A DNA stretch of 64,000 nt from an uncultured Bacilli bacterium (GTDB lineage: Bacteria > Bacillota_I > Bacilli_A > RF39 > UBA660). Made by a program: the position numbers and the translations under genes. The notes beneath the pieces are model-generated. The model was given only the letters and a program-made list of their open reading frames with translations, did no database searches and had not been told where the DNA came from. This document shows, piece after piece, positions 33,761 through 42,080 of this stretch (position 1 is the stretch's first letter; every line of letters begins with the position of its first letter). The stretch lies in the NCBI GenBank assembly GCA_910589375.1, contig CAJUTK010000002.1, positions 1 through 64,000 on the forward strand, read 5' to 3'.

Positions 33761-34435
33761 ATGAAAAAGAGTAATGCGCTTTATAAAAATCAAGGAATTC
33801 ATGTCATTACAGCTATTTTTACAGTTGAGCAAGGTGTAACAAAGGTTTTGCTTGTCAAAAGAAAAAATGAGCCTTATAAGGGAGATTGGACATTGACTGG
33901 TGGAGCTCTTTACAATAATGAGGATTTAGAAGCTGGTGCCAAAAGAGAAATCTTGGAAAAATCAGGAATTGAAAATATTGAAATTGATCAATTTCATACT
34001 TTTGGAAAAGTAGATCGTTCTTCCGTTATGCGTATGATAGCAGTTGCCTATGTTGGTGTTATTGACTGTAATAGAGTAAAGATTATAAGAGAGACTACTA
34101 ATACTAGTAATGCAGATTGGTTTCCAATTGATAAAATTCCAGGTTTAGGATTTGACCATGAAGAAATTTTAAAGGAAGCTCTTGTTTATTTACAAAGTAA
34201 AATTGTTAGTACAGACATTCTAAAAGCATTATTTCCAAATGAATTTACTCTTCCAGAAATTCAAAAAACATATGAAGCAATTTTGAATAGAAAATTTGAT
34301 CGTAGAAATTTTCGAAAAAAATTATTGAATTTGAATTTAATTGAAGATACAAAGCGTACAGGAAAATTTGAAGGAAAAAAACCAGCTAAATTATATAGAT
34401 TTAAAAAGAGTATAAAAAAGCAAAATGTTTTTTAG
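33761..34435 (+). CDS. NrtR-like regulator (Nudix plus winged helix)
   Basis: 224 residues. The N-terminal Nudix domain (VITAIFTVEQGVTKVLLVKR) has a box reading GGALYNNEDLEAGAKREILE then KSGI, where the second catalytic Glu pair position is Lys, so hydrolysis is probably lost. The C-terminal 75 residues (FPNEFTLPEIQKTYEAIL, FDRRNFRKKLLNL) form the winged helix typical of NrtR, a repressor of NAD or ADP-ribose metabolism genes that senses ADP-ribose. No NAD gene is next to it; the following two genes may be its targets. ATG 33761 has a weak site. Confidence 0.82.
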   Translation: MKKSNALYKNQGIHVITAIFTVEQGVTKVLLVKRKNEPYKGDWTLTGGALYNNEDLEAGAKREILEKSGIENIEIDQFHTFGKVDRSSVMRMIAVAYVGVIDCNRVKIIRETTNTSNADWFPIDKIPGLGFDHEEILKEALVYLQSKIVSTDILKALFPNEFTLPEIQKTYEAILNRKFDRRNFRKKLLNLNLIEDTKRTGKFEGKKPAKLYRFKKSIKKQNVF

Positions 34436-34447
34436 AAAAGGGGATTT

Positions 34448-34879
34448 ATGGATAATTTTAAACCAAAAAAATTTACAGAACCAGCTATCCTTTTTGCTTT
34501 AACAGGGCATGTGTTTATTAGGTATGATGCATCTTTAGAATATTATCAAGAGTGTTTACGAGAGATTCATGATGACGAATTATATCGTTTTGTTATGAAA
34601 GATGTGCCAAGGAATGTTTTAGAAAATTTATTAGAGACAATTGGTTCTGATACTCAGGATATAGATCCTATATTGGTACAATATTTATGTAGTTCTAGTG
34701 AGATTTTATCAGCTATTAAGGACTATTCTGATAAGACAGCTTATCGCAAATCAAAAGATTTAATTGAAGAAAAATTTTTGACAAATGGTTATATAGAAGT
34801 ATCACCTATTGATTTTAAAAGTTTTTGTGATTTTGCAGAAAATAGTGTAAAAGCTAATGCTGATAAATCTTATAAATAG
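34448..34879 (+). CDS. Conserved-looking protein of unknown function
   Basis: 143 residues, soluble, mostly helical and acidic (DNFKPKKFTEPAILFALTGH at the start). No motif recognised. AAAAGGGG precedes the ATG. It starts 12 bases after the NrtR-like gene and ends before a loose hairpin and the ClpX-like gene, so it probably shares an operon with the regulator. Confidence 0.7.
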   Translation: MDNFKPKKFTEPAILFALTGHVFIRYDASLEYYQECLREIHDDELYRFVMKDVPRNVLENLLETIGSDTQDIDPILVQYLCSSSEILSAIKDYSDKTAYRKSKDLIEEKFLTNGYIEVSPIDFKSFCDFAENSVKANADKSYK

Positions 34880-34889
34880 AGTATATTCT

Positions 34890-34929
34890 AAAAGTTCATA
34901 AAAAGTAATACATTAGAACTTTGTTTTTT
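34890..34929 (+). terminator. Probable terminator before the ClpX-like gene
   Basis: AAAGTTC / GAACTTT with an 18-base loop, then G and a T-run. Confidence 0.5.
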
Positions 34930-34941
34930 AGGGGGATTAGA

Positions 34942-37092
34942 GTGGAGAATAAAAGTTATGGTATTTTAATGAAGCGCCATAAAGTAAATGAAAATATATG
35001 CATATATCATCCAATTTATTTAATAGCTGGTAGGGATACTGGTCAAGATTTTGAAGATGAAATGGGATATTTTTATACTTATGCAACAGACACAGATTCG
35101 TTCTGCTTACGAGAAAATGATTTAAGTGTAGCATATATTATTTCAGAAGAAGAGTTACAAAGACAATATGGCGAAGTATCTTTATCAGAAGCAAAAATGG
35201 GATATTTTAGTAGCATTAATGAATATATACATGTTGGCTATTATATGGACGTTGAAGATGAACTTATTATAAAAACTTATAATGCAGAAGTATTATTAGA
35301 ACAGGTATTATCAAAAGATGAAAGTGCATCACCAAAGTCTTCTGCTGAACAAAGCCAGGCAGAGGGAATTCCATTTCTTAGAATTGAGCGTGAAAAAAAC
35401 GTAGGAGAAAGAGAGTCTACATCTTTGATGGTAGAAGAATTGATTCCTATTACAGCAACTGATTTTAAGAAAATGTTAGATATTAGGGAAGACGGAAAAT
35501 TGAGATCTATCTTGCAAAATATGTATGAACAATTTCAAAATGGTAGGCTGCCAGTAACAATTGGAATGGATGAAAGTGAGATATATCCAACTCTTGAGAA
35601 TCAAGAAATTACGGGAAAAAAGATTGTTTCGTTTTTTAAAGATATCTGTAATAAAATGATAATAGCAAGTTCAATGGAACAGATTTCTCTATTAGAAACA
35701 AATTTTAAAAACGGTTTTACAGCTGCAGTACTTATTTTAGATACTCATGCTAATAATGAGATTGCAGCTTCAGCAGCAGAAGAAATTTTTTATAGAATTA
35801 TAGATGAAATTGCAGTAATAACTGCTTGTAGAGATATTGCTAGAGTAAAAACTGATATAGCAAATGTTTTAAAAACAGAAATGGAAGAAGTTGCAAGGGC
35901 GGCTGCTATTTATGACGAATATGATGCAAAATTTGAAAAAACTATGGGAGATGGAGAGCCTCAATCTAGTCAAAAAAGTTTTTCATTAAGAAAAGTAAAT
36001 GCTAAGAAATTGAAAGAATTCTTTGATAGGAGAATTGCTGGTCAAGAAGCAGCTAAAAGAGCAGTTATTTCCGCTGTTACAATGAATATATTATCAGAAA
36101 ATCCGGATGATAAGACTTCTTGTTTTTTAGTAGGACCTCCAGGAAGTGGAAAAACATTGATTGCGAAAACTTTAGGAGAATTTTTGAATATTCCATGTGA
36201 AATTGTGGATACCACACAATTAACGAGTCCAGGATATATTGGTGGAAATATAGAGGACTTTTTAGCTAGACTTATTACAAAAGCTGGTGGAGATTTAGAG
36301 AAAGCTGAAAATGGTATTGTTGTTTTCGATGAATTAGACAAAAAAGGATCTGATAAAAAATCAGATATTGCTGGTCAAGGTGTGCTTAATTCATTATTAC
36401 CTTTTTTCCAAGGTGCAACTTATCAAGTTGCAAAAGGCAAAGATAAAGTAGATTTTAATACTTCTAGATTAACTATATTTGCAACTGGTGCTTGTACTGA
36501 TGTAGCAAAAGCAAAATTGCAAAAAGAAGGATTAGATCATTATAAGAAAACGAAAATTGGATTTTTAGCAGATGTTTCTGATAATCAAGCGGAAGAAGAT
36601 TTTGTTTATCCGCAACTAGAGCCAGAAGATTTTGTAAAGTATGGTGGTATGACAGACGAAATAATTGGAAGAATTACAACGATATGCCAATTATCTGGTC
36701 ATACAGTTGAGACATTAAAGTTTATTTTGACTGATATTGAAACTAGTGCGTTATTATTACAGCAAAAAGTTCTTGCTAAAATTGGTATTTCTCTAAGATG
36801 GACTGAAGATTATTTAGAAGCGGTAGCGCATAAAGCAATTCAACTGAAAACTGGTGCTAGATCACTTAAATCAACAGTGGAGAAGTCTATTATGGAGGCA
36901 CGCTGGGAAGTTTTATTGAATCCTGATAAATATAGAGAGATTCTATTAACCGCAGAATGTGTAGAGAATCCTTTTAAATGTAAGTTAGTAGATCGAACAG
37001 GAAGAGAATTTACAGTGGAGGAAACATTAGTAGAAGAGCAACCATTGAATCAAAAAGTAAAAAAAGTTAGTGCTGCGCAACAAAATATATGA
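34942..37092 (+). CDS. ClpX-like AAA+ ATPase with a novel N-terminal region
   Basis: 716 residues from GTG 34942 (AGGGGG seven bases before). Residues about 360-690 are a ClpX-type AAA+ module: Walker A GPPGSGKT (398), pore loop GYIGG (431), Walker B GIVVFDELDKKG, the IGF tripeptide (539-541) at the ClpP-contact position, LEPEDFVKYGGMTDEIIGR, and sensor 2 LKTGARSLK. The zinc-binding domain of ClpX is absent; instead there are about 350 residues with no recognised family, beta-rich then helical. It is probably a second unfoldase with its own substrates; whether it pairs with ClpP is inference from the IGF motif. Confidence 0.82.
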   Translation: MENKSYGILMKRHKVNENICIYHPIYLIAGRDTGQDFEDEMGYFYTYATDTDSFCLRENDLSVAYIISEEELQRQYGEVSLSEAKMGYFSSINEYIHVGYYMDVEDELIIKTYNAEVLLEQVLSKDESASPKSSAEQSQAEGIPFLRIEREKNVGERESTSLMVEELIPITATDFKKMLDIREDGKLRSILQNMYEQFQNGRLPVTIGMDESEIYPTLENQEITGKKIVSFFKDICNKMIIASSMEQISLLETNFKNGFTAAVLILDTHANNEIAASAAEEIFYRIIDEIAVITACRDIARVKTDIANVLKTEMEEVARAAAIYDEYDAKFEKTMGDGEPQSSQKSFSLRKVNAKKLKEFFDRRIAGQEAAKRAVISAVTMNILSENPDDKTSCFLVGPPGSGKTLIAKTLGEFLNIPCEIVDTTQLTSPGYIGGNIEDFLARLITKAGGDLEKAENGIVVFDELDKKGSDKKSDIAGQGVLNSLLPFFQGATYQVAKGKDKVDFNTSRLTIFATGACTDVAKAKLQKEGLDHYKKTKIGFLADVSDNQAEEDFVYPQLEPEDFVKYGGMTDEIIGRITTICQLSGHTVETLKFILTDIETSALLLQQKVLAKIGISLRWTEDYLEAVAHKAIQLKTGARSLKSTVEKSIMEARWEVLLNPDKYREILLTAECVENPFKCKLVDRTGREFTVEETLVEEQPLNQKVKKVSAAQQNI

Positions 37093-37098
37093 AAAAAC

Positions 37099-37127
37099 TT
37101 GTAAATCTTGGAAATATATGTTAAAAT
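37099..37127 (+). promoter_or_regulatory. rplS promoter
   Basis: TTGTAA, 17 bases, TAAAAT. Confidence 0.65.
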
Positions 37128-37131
37128 GAAT

Positions 37132-37190
37132 AACGACGTGATCCGCTGGATGTATTTATTTAAGATCATAGTTTAGATAAAGGAGCGTGA
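37132..37190 (+). ncRNA. Candidate L19 leader
   Basis: Between promoter and rplS start there are two nestable pairings: a small ATCC-GCT-GGAT hairpin and TGATC with GATCA around it, followed by the ribosome site. Size, place and the CCGCTGG core are like the Firmicute L19 autoregulatory leader. Confidence 0.45.
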
Positions 37191-37194
37191 CATT

Positions 37195-37548
37195 GTGAAT
37201 TTAGTTGAAAAGGTAACTAGTAGTCAAATCAGAACAGATTTACCTGTTTTCCAAGTAGGAGATACTGTTAGAGTAGATTTGAAAATTGAAGATGTAGATT
37301 CTAAAGGTAATAAGAAAATTAGAATTCAAGCATTTGAAGGCCTTGTAATGGCAATTAAAGGTGCTGGAGTAAGTAAAACTTTTACAGTTAGAAAAGTTTC
37401 TGGAAATGTTGGCGTTGAAAAAACATTACCTGTTAATTCACCAACAATTGATAAAATTGTAGTGGTAAGAAAAGGTAAAGTTAGACAAGCTAAACTAGGC
37501 TACATCAGAGATTTAAAGAAAACACCAAAGATTAAAGAAAGAGGATAA
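37195..37548 (+). CDS. rplS: Ribosomal protein L19
   Basis: 117 residues starting at GTG 37195 behind AAAGGAGCG. Typical segments: FQVGDTVRVDLKI, RIQAFEGLVMAIKGAG, FTVRKVS..VGVEKTLPV and KVRQAKLGYIRD. It sits at the 30S-50S interface. The usual neighbours rimM and trmD are missing; lepB follows, as in some Firmicutes. Confidence 0.96.
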   Translation: MNLVEKVTSSQIRTDLPVFQVGDTVRVDLKIEDVDSKGNKKIRIQAFEGLVMAIKGAGVSKTFTVRKVSGNVGVEKTLPVNSPTIDKIVVVRKGKVRQAKLGYIRDLKKTPKIKERG

Positions 37549-37573
37549 GGCTTAGCAACTAAGCCTTATTTTA
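37547..37573 (+). terminator. rplS terminator
   Basis: AAGGCTTAG / CTAAGCCTT perfect 9-bp stem, loop CAA, then ATTTTAATT. Confidence 0.75.
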
Positions 37574-37589
37574 ATTAATAGGTGATAAA

Positions 37590-38141
37590 ATGGAAGAACA
37601 CGAAAATAAAAAAGATTATAATGAAAAAACAAGAATTTTTAAAATAATAAAAGAGGCAGTTCCTTATATAGTAATTATTATTGCTGTTATTTTAATAAGA
37701 GCTTATATAGCGACACCAGTAAGAGTAAATGGCGATTCTATGTATCCTTATTTAAAAGAAGGGGAAGTTCTTATTTTAAATAAGTTAGATAAATCTTATA
37801 ATAGATTTGATATTGTAGTAATTAATTCTAATAAAACAAAGATAATTAAAAGAATTATAGGACTTCCTGGTGAAACTGTAGCTTATAAGGATTGTAAGTT
37901 ATATATCAATGATAAAGAGGTAGAAGATTTTGTTGGGGAATGTATTACAGATGACTTTTCATTAGAGGGGTTATATGACTATGCTATGATACCAGAAGGA
38001 TATTACTTCGTTATGGGGGATAATAGAAAGAATTCATCTGATAGTAGAGATTATCGTGTAGGACTAATTTCTAAAAAGCAAATAGAGGGAACTACATCTT
38101 TAAGATTATATCCATTTAACCGTTTAGGAAAACTAAAATAA
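37590..38141 (+). CDS. lepB: Signal peptidase I
   Basis: 183 residues. One N-terminal membrane helix (about 23-40), then catalytic Ser50 in VNGDSMYP and Lys87 in KIIKRIIGLPGE, with YYFVMGDNRKNSSDSRDY as box D/E. This is the serine-lysine dyad enzyme that removes Sec and Tat signal peptides outside the membrane. GGTGATAAA precedes the ATG. It would process secreted proteins such as the product of the broken gene at 17329 but not prepilins or lipoproteins. Confidence 0.95.
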   Translation: MEEHENKKDYNEKTRIFKIIKEAVPYIVIIIAVILIRAYIATPVRVNGDSMYPYLKEGEVLILNKLDKSYNRFDIVVINSNKTKIIKRIIGLPGETVAYKDCKLYINDKEVEDFVGECITDDFSLEGLYDYAMIPEGYYFVMGDNRKNSSDSRDYRVGLISKKQIEGTTSLRLYPFNRLGKLK

Positions 38142-38163
38142 GAATGTTTTACATTCTTTTTTT
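38140..38163 (+). terminator. lepB terminator
   Basis: AAGAATGT / ACATTCTT stem, loop TTT, seven Ts. Confidence 0.82.
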
Positions 38164-38210
38164 ACGGCAAATTATAATCATTTTATGATATAATGTACTA
38201 AGGTGAGTTT

Positions 38211-39941
38211 ATGAATGGCGGAAGAGGAGCAAAGGGATCTATTAATGATCGTCTAATTAGTATGATGTATCATAATAGATATAAGCTAGAACAAAGAAAA
38301 AAAGAAGGATATACAAAGGAAGAAAAAGCGAAACAAAAAGAATATATTAAAACGATGCGTACTTTTGATATGGAGAAAGATACTGTCAGTTTGGAAGAAA
38401 AAGATAATAAAGTAGTTCAAGAAGCTTTTAAACCATTACCAATAGAACAGATAGGTATACCTAGTTTAGAAAATACCCCAGTATTAAAACAGGAAGAGTC
38501 TAATTTTATAGTATTAGATAATCCTAGTGAAGAGGTAACTTTTAAAAGTATTGGAAGTAACCCTGCTACAATAGAAGATTTATCTAATAAACAGGTTCCT
38601 TTTAAATCATCCTATGAAGAAAGAGTATCAGAAATTAAGAGTGCAGGAACTGCTATAGAAAGTAGTTCAACTCCATCTGTTGCTAGTATTCATGATTTAA
38701 GTGGAAAAATGATAGATGTGGATATTGATACTGAGGTTTTTGATTTTGAACATTATGATTATTATGAAGTTCTTCAAACTCCTAAAGGAAAAGCTTCTAA
38801 TTCTAGTTCAGAACAGTTTTTTGTACAAGATGAGTTAGCTATGCAAGATAGTGATGAAAGTTTAGATTTTGATAGAGAAATAGAAAAAGTAGAAGATGAA
38901 GAAACAATATTAGAAGAACTTACTACTTTTATAGAGGATAGTCAGGAGACTTTACTAGATATTAAAGAGGACTTATTAGAAGTTAGAGAATTAGTTTCTC
39001 AAAGTAAGACACAAGAGCAAGTAGCAGAATTAGAAGAGCGATATGCTGCTATTCGTGCAAAAGTAGATAAATTGAAGGCTCAGTACGATGTAGTAAAAGA
39101 AAAATATAATTTTGATGATTTTCGAATCTTAGAAAGCATTGAAATGATGACTGCCATCGAAGATTATAAAGATAAAGCTTCTTTAGATGAACTAGAAACA
39201 ATGGTAGATGTTTGCAAGGATGAGATAGATCAAATAGATGGAATATTAATAGAAGAAAAAAGAAGTGTTGCTGTAGCAGAAGAAGTAGAAGAACAAAGAA
39301 AAGCAGTGGTGAAACGTGATCAAGATTTCGAGAAAAATAGAGAAGGTGTTATTTATTTAGATGATTTAGAAAAGAAAATAGCACGTGAAGCAAGAGAACA
39401 GGCCTTGATTATTGCCGATTTAGAAAAGCAATTAGGTAAATTTACAACAGATATAGAAGTGGTAAGAGAAACTGTTTATCACACAGAAAGATTATTTGGT
39501 TCCTTTTTTAGAATAGCAGCTGGAATTCTTACGATGCCTTTTAATGGTAGACATATTTTTGGTACTATGTTAGGAACACATTTGATTAATAGGGGAATTC
39601 ATCAACTTAGGGATTATATGAATCCTGAAGTAATAGAAAGAACTGAAATTAAACATCGTTATAAAGATATTGAAAGAGAAATATTGAATAGTAAAGACTA
39701 TGTAAAAACTACTGCCCACTTAATAGAAGATTCTATTTATCAGCTAGATAAGTTTGATGCTGAATTTAAACTTCGTTTTAGTGCCTATTCTAATCTTATA
39801 CCTGCTTATGCGGAGGTAGAAAGAAAGATAGAAAGCTTAAAGAAGAGCTTAAAAATGAAAAAAGAAGAAGTAAATGTAATGTCAAAAGATTTAGATAGAC
39901 AATATGAAGCAAATAAAGTAAAAGTAAAGAAAGCTTCTTAG
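38211..39941 (+). CDS. Large coiled-coil protein of unknown function
   Basis: 576 residues. A basic N-terminus (GSINDRLISMMYHNRYKLEQ), an acidic low-complexity middle, long coiled coils (about 235-315 and 380-430), then a short hydrophobic patch (FFRIAAGILTMPF, IFGTMLGTHLINRG, about 432-465) and more coiled coil. It may attach to a membrane through the patch, but there is no clear signal or full membrane helix. AAGGTGAG precedes the ATG. It begins the run leading into the nucleotide-sanitation genes. No family recognised. Confidence 0.75.
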   Translation: MNGGRGAKGSINDRLISMMYHNRYKLEQRKKEGYTKEEKAKQKEYIKTMRTFDMEKDTVSLEEKDNKVVQEAFKPLPIEQIGIPSLENTPVLKQEESNFIVLDNPSEEVTFKSIGSNPATIEDLSNKQVPFKSSYEERVSEIKSAGTAIESSSTPSVASIHDLSGKMIDVDIDTEVFDFEHYDYYEVLQTPKGKASNSSSEQFFVQDELAMQDSDESLDFDREIEKVEDEETILEELTTFIEDSQETLLDIKEDLLEVRELVSQSKTQEQVAELEERYAAIRAKVDKLKAQYDVVKEKYNFDDFRILESIEMMTAIEDYKDKASLDELETMVDVCKDEIDQIDGILIEEKRSVAVAEEVEEQRKAVVKRDQDFEKNREGVIYLDDLEKKIAREAREQALIIADLEKQLGKFTTDIEVVRETVYHTERLFGSFFRIAAGILTMPFNGRHIFGTMLGTHLINRGIHQLRDYMNPEVIERTEIKHRYKDIEREILNSKDYVKTTAHLIEDSIYQLDKFDAEFKLRFSAYSNLIPAYAEVERKIESLKKSLKMKKEEVNVMSKDLDRQYEANKVKVKKAS

Positions 39942-39949
39942 GAGGATTT

Positions 39950-40420
39950 ATGAAAAAGATGGAGACAACTCTTTGTTTACTTAGAAGAAATGAAGAAATA
40001 TTATTAGCTATGAAAAAAAGAGGATTTGGGGAAGGAAAATATAATGGTGTAGGTGGCAAGATAGAAGGAACTGAAACTCCAGAAGCTACCATGCTTAGAG
40101 AAACAAAGGAGGAAATAGGAGTAACTCCTATTCAATATGAAAAAGTAGGTGTTGTTTCTTTTGATGAATTTTATAAAGATGAAAAAGTAAATTTGATTTT
40201 TCATCTTTATATGGTAACAGAGTGGGAAGGAACCCCAGCAGAGAGTGAAGAAATGCAACCAAAATGGTTTTCTATAGACAGTATCCCTTATAACCAAATG
40301 TTTCCTGATGATAAGTATTGGCTACCTCTTATTTTAGAAGGAAAGAAAATAGATGCTTACTTTGATTTTGATGAAGAATGGAATTTGTTATCTAAGGATA
40401 TTAAAGAATTAAGTGATTAG
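39950..40420 (+). CDS. Nudix hydrolase, MutT/MTH1-like
   Basis: 156 residues with an intact Nudix box, GGKIEGTETPEATMLRETKE then EIGV, preceded by GFGEGKYNGVGG as in MTH1/8-oxo-dGTPases. W-x-G-x-P (EWEGTPAESEEM, PKWFSIDSIPY) also matches that subfamily. It should hydrolyse oxidised purine nucleoside triphosphates. It begins 8 bases after the coiled-coil gene behind AGGAGG, and leads a set of four genes dealing with damaged purines. Confidence 0.87.
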   Translation: MKKMETTLCLLRRNEEILLAMKKRGFGEGKYNGVGGKIEGTETPEATMLRETKEEIGVTPIQYEKVGVVSFDEFYKDEKVNLIFHLYMVTEWEGTPAESEEMQPKWFSIDSIPYNQMFPDDKYWLPLILEGKKIDAYFDFDEEWNLLSKDIKELSD

Positions 40421-40429
40421 AGGGATTAT

Positions 40430-41032
40430 ATGAAACAAATACTATTTGCAACTATCAATGAAAGTAAAGTAAAAAGATTTCAGAAAGCATTGTTAGAAAA
40501 TAATATAGAGATGTTAACTTTAAAAGATATTGACACTGCTATTGAAATAGAAGAAAATGGCAGTACGGCTATAGAAAATGCATTAATTAAGGCACGTGCT
40601 TATGCAAGTATTACTAACATTGCTACTTTAGCGATGGATGATAATTTATATTTAGAAAATGTTCCTTCTACATATCAACCAGGGGTGTATGTTAGGCGAG
40701 TAAATGGTAAACGTTTAACCGATGAAGAAATGATAAAATATTATACTAATTTAGTTCAGGAGTATGGAGTAGATGGAAAACTAGTAGCGCGTTGGGTACA
40801 TGGTTTAGCTTTGGTAATAGGAGAAGAGGAGTTCACTTATAGTTGGAGTAATAGTGATTTTGATTTAATAACTACTCCAAGTGAGATTATTCATCCAGGT
40901 TATCCATTAGATTCTATTTCTATTAATAGAAAATTAAATAAGTATTTTACTGAATTGACAAAAGAGGATAAACTTTCTATTCAAGAGGACGAAACTCATG
41001 CAGTGGAGTGGATAGTAAGTCATATGAAATAA
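40430..41032 (+). CDS. RdgB/HAM1-like non-canonical purine NTP pyrophosphatase
   Basis: 200 residues. The start ILFATINESKVKRFQKAL, EENGSTAIENALIKARAYA and the acidic AMDDNLYLENV segment correspond to the substrate loop, the Glu/Asn motif and the catalytic Asp of RdgB, which removes dITP, ITP and XTP. The YQPGVYVRRVNG replaces the usual PGxxSAR, so this is a divergent subfamily. AGAGGG precedes the ATG; the stop overlaps the next start (TAATG). Confidence 0.8.
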   Translation: MKQILFATINESKVKRFQKALLENNIEMLTLKDIDTAIEIEENGSTAIENALIKARAYASITNIATLAMDDNLYLENVPSTYQPGVYVRRVNGKRLTDEEMIKYYTNLVQEYGVDGKLVARWVHGLALVIGEEEFTYSWSNSDFDLITTPSEIIHPGYPLDSISINRKLNKYFTELTKEDKLSIQEDETHAVEWIVSHMK

Positions 41033-41535
41033 TGAAAATAATTCATCCTTTAAATCCCATTTATGATTCCAATTCTACGGTATTAATATTAGGAACTATG
41101 CCTTCTATTCAATCAAGAGAGAAAAATTTTTATTATGCCCATCCTAAAAATAGATTTTGGGAGACTTTAAGTAATGTGTATAATGAACCAATTGGAAATA
41201 GTAAAGAAGAGAAAATTGAATTTTTATTGAAACATCAGATTGCTTTATTTGATGTTTTAAAAAGTTGTGATATTACTTCTTCGAAGGATAATAGTATTAA
41301 AAATCCAGTTCCTAATGATTTTACTTTTATGTTATCCCATTCTAAGATTAAATATATATTTACAACAGGAAAAAAAGCTTATTCTCTCTATCAAAAATAT
41401 TGTTATCCAAAAACAAAAATAGAAGCAATTTGTTTGCCAAGTCCTTCACCTGCTAATTGTCCTAAAGGAATAGAAGATAAATTGCTTCAAGAATATAAAA
41501 GAATAAGAGAAGTAATAGAGGAGATGGGTGAATGA
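41032..41535 (+). CDS. Deoxyinosine/uracil-DNA glycosylase-like protein
   Basis: 167 residues; ATG 41032 overlaps the RdgB-like stop. UDG-fold motifs of the hypoxanthine-DNA glycosylase group: LILGTMPSIQSRE then FYYAHPKNRFWE, FDVLKSCDI, and LPSPSPAN near the end. Such enzymes excise hypoxanthine (from adenine deamination) from DNA. This fits its RdgB-like neighbour, which keeps dITP out of the pool. Followed by a phosphatase with an ATGA overlap. Confidence 0.8.
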   Translation: MKIIHPLNPIYDSNSTVLILGTMPSIQSREKNFYYAHPKNRFWETLSNVYNEPIGNSKEEKIEFLLKHQIALFDVLKSCDITSSKDNSIKNPVPNDFTFMLSHSKIKYIFTTGKKAYSLYQKYCYPKTKIEAICLPSPSPANCPKGIEDKLLQEYKRIREVIEEMGE

Positions 41536-42059
41536 AAATATATTTAGTACGACACGGAGAAGTTATTAGTAATGCGTTAAAACATTATAACGAAGATAGT
41601 GATGATTTAACAGAATTAGGTATAAAGCAAGCTGAGGAATTAAGAGAAAAAATAAAAACTATAGAAATAGATGCTATTTTTTGTTCAACCTTATTACGAG
41701 CAAAGCATACAGCTTCTATTATTAATGAAAATCATAAACCTATTATTTATGATGACAGGATAAAAGAAAGAAATGTGGGGGATTTAGCAGGTAGACCGCT
41801 TACTGTTACGAACAGAGATGAATATTGGAACTATAATACAAGCCTTCAATACGGAACAAGCGAAAATATAAAACTGTTTTTTAAACGAGTTTATCAATTT
41901 CTTGAAGAATTAAAAAATCAGCCATATGAGTGCATATTAATAGTTGCTCATAGTGGTGTATCAAAAGCTTTTAGTGCCTATTTTGAAGGAATTCAAGATG
42001 GAATGTTTTTAAATAGAGGATTAAAAAATTGTGAAATGAAAGAATATGATTTAAAATAA
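41532..42059 (+). CDS. Histidine phosphatase family protein
   Basis: 175 residues of the phosphoglycerate mutase-like superfamily: KIYLVRHGEVISNA with the catalytic His, FCSTLLRAKHTA, the acid residue in IKERNVGDLAG, and the second His in IVAHSGVSKAF. The substrate cannot be told; relatives act on sugar phosphates, nucleotides or cobalamin intermediates. Its overlap with the glycosylase gene suggests a nucleotide phosphatase role. Confidence 0.82.
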   Translation: MKIYLVRHGEVISNALKHYNEDSDDLTELGIKQAEELREKIKTIEIDAIFCSTLLRAKHTASIINENHKPIIYDDRIKERNVGDLAGRPLTVTNRDEYWNYNTSLQYGTSENIKLFFKRVYQFLEELKNQPYECILIVAHSGVSKAFSAYFEGIQDGMFLNRGLKNCEMKEYDLK

Positions 42060-42080
42060 ATAATTTCATGTGGAGATAAA

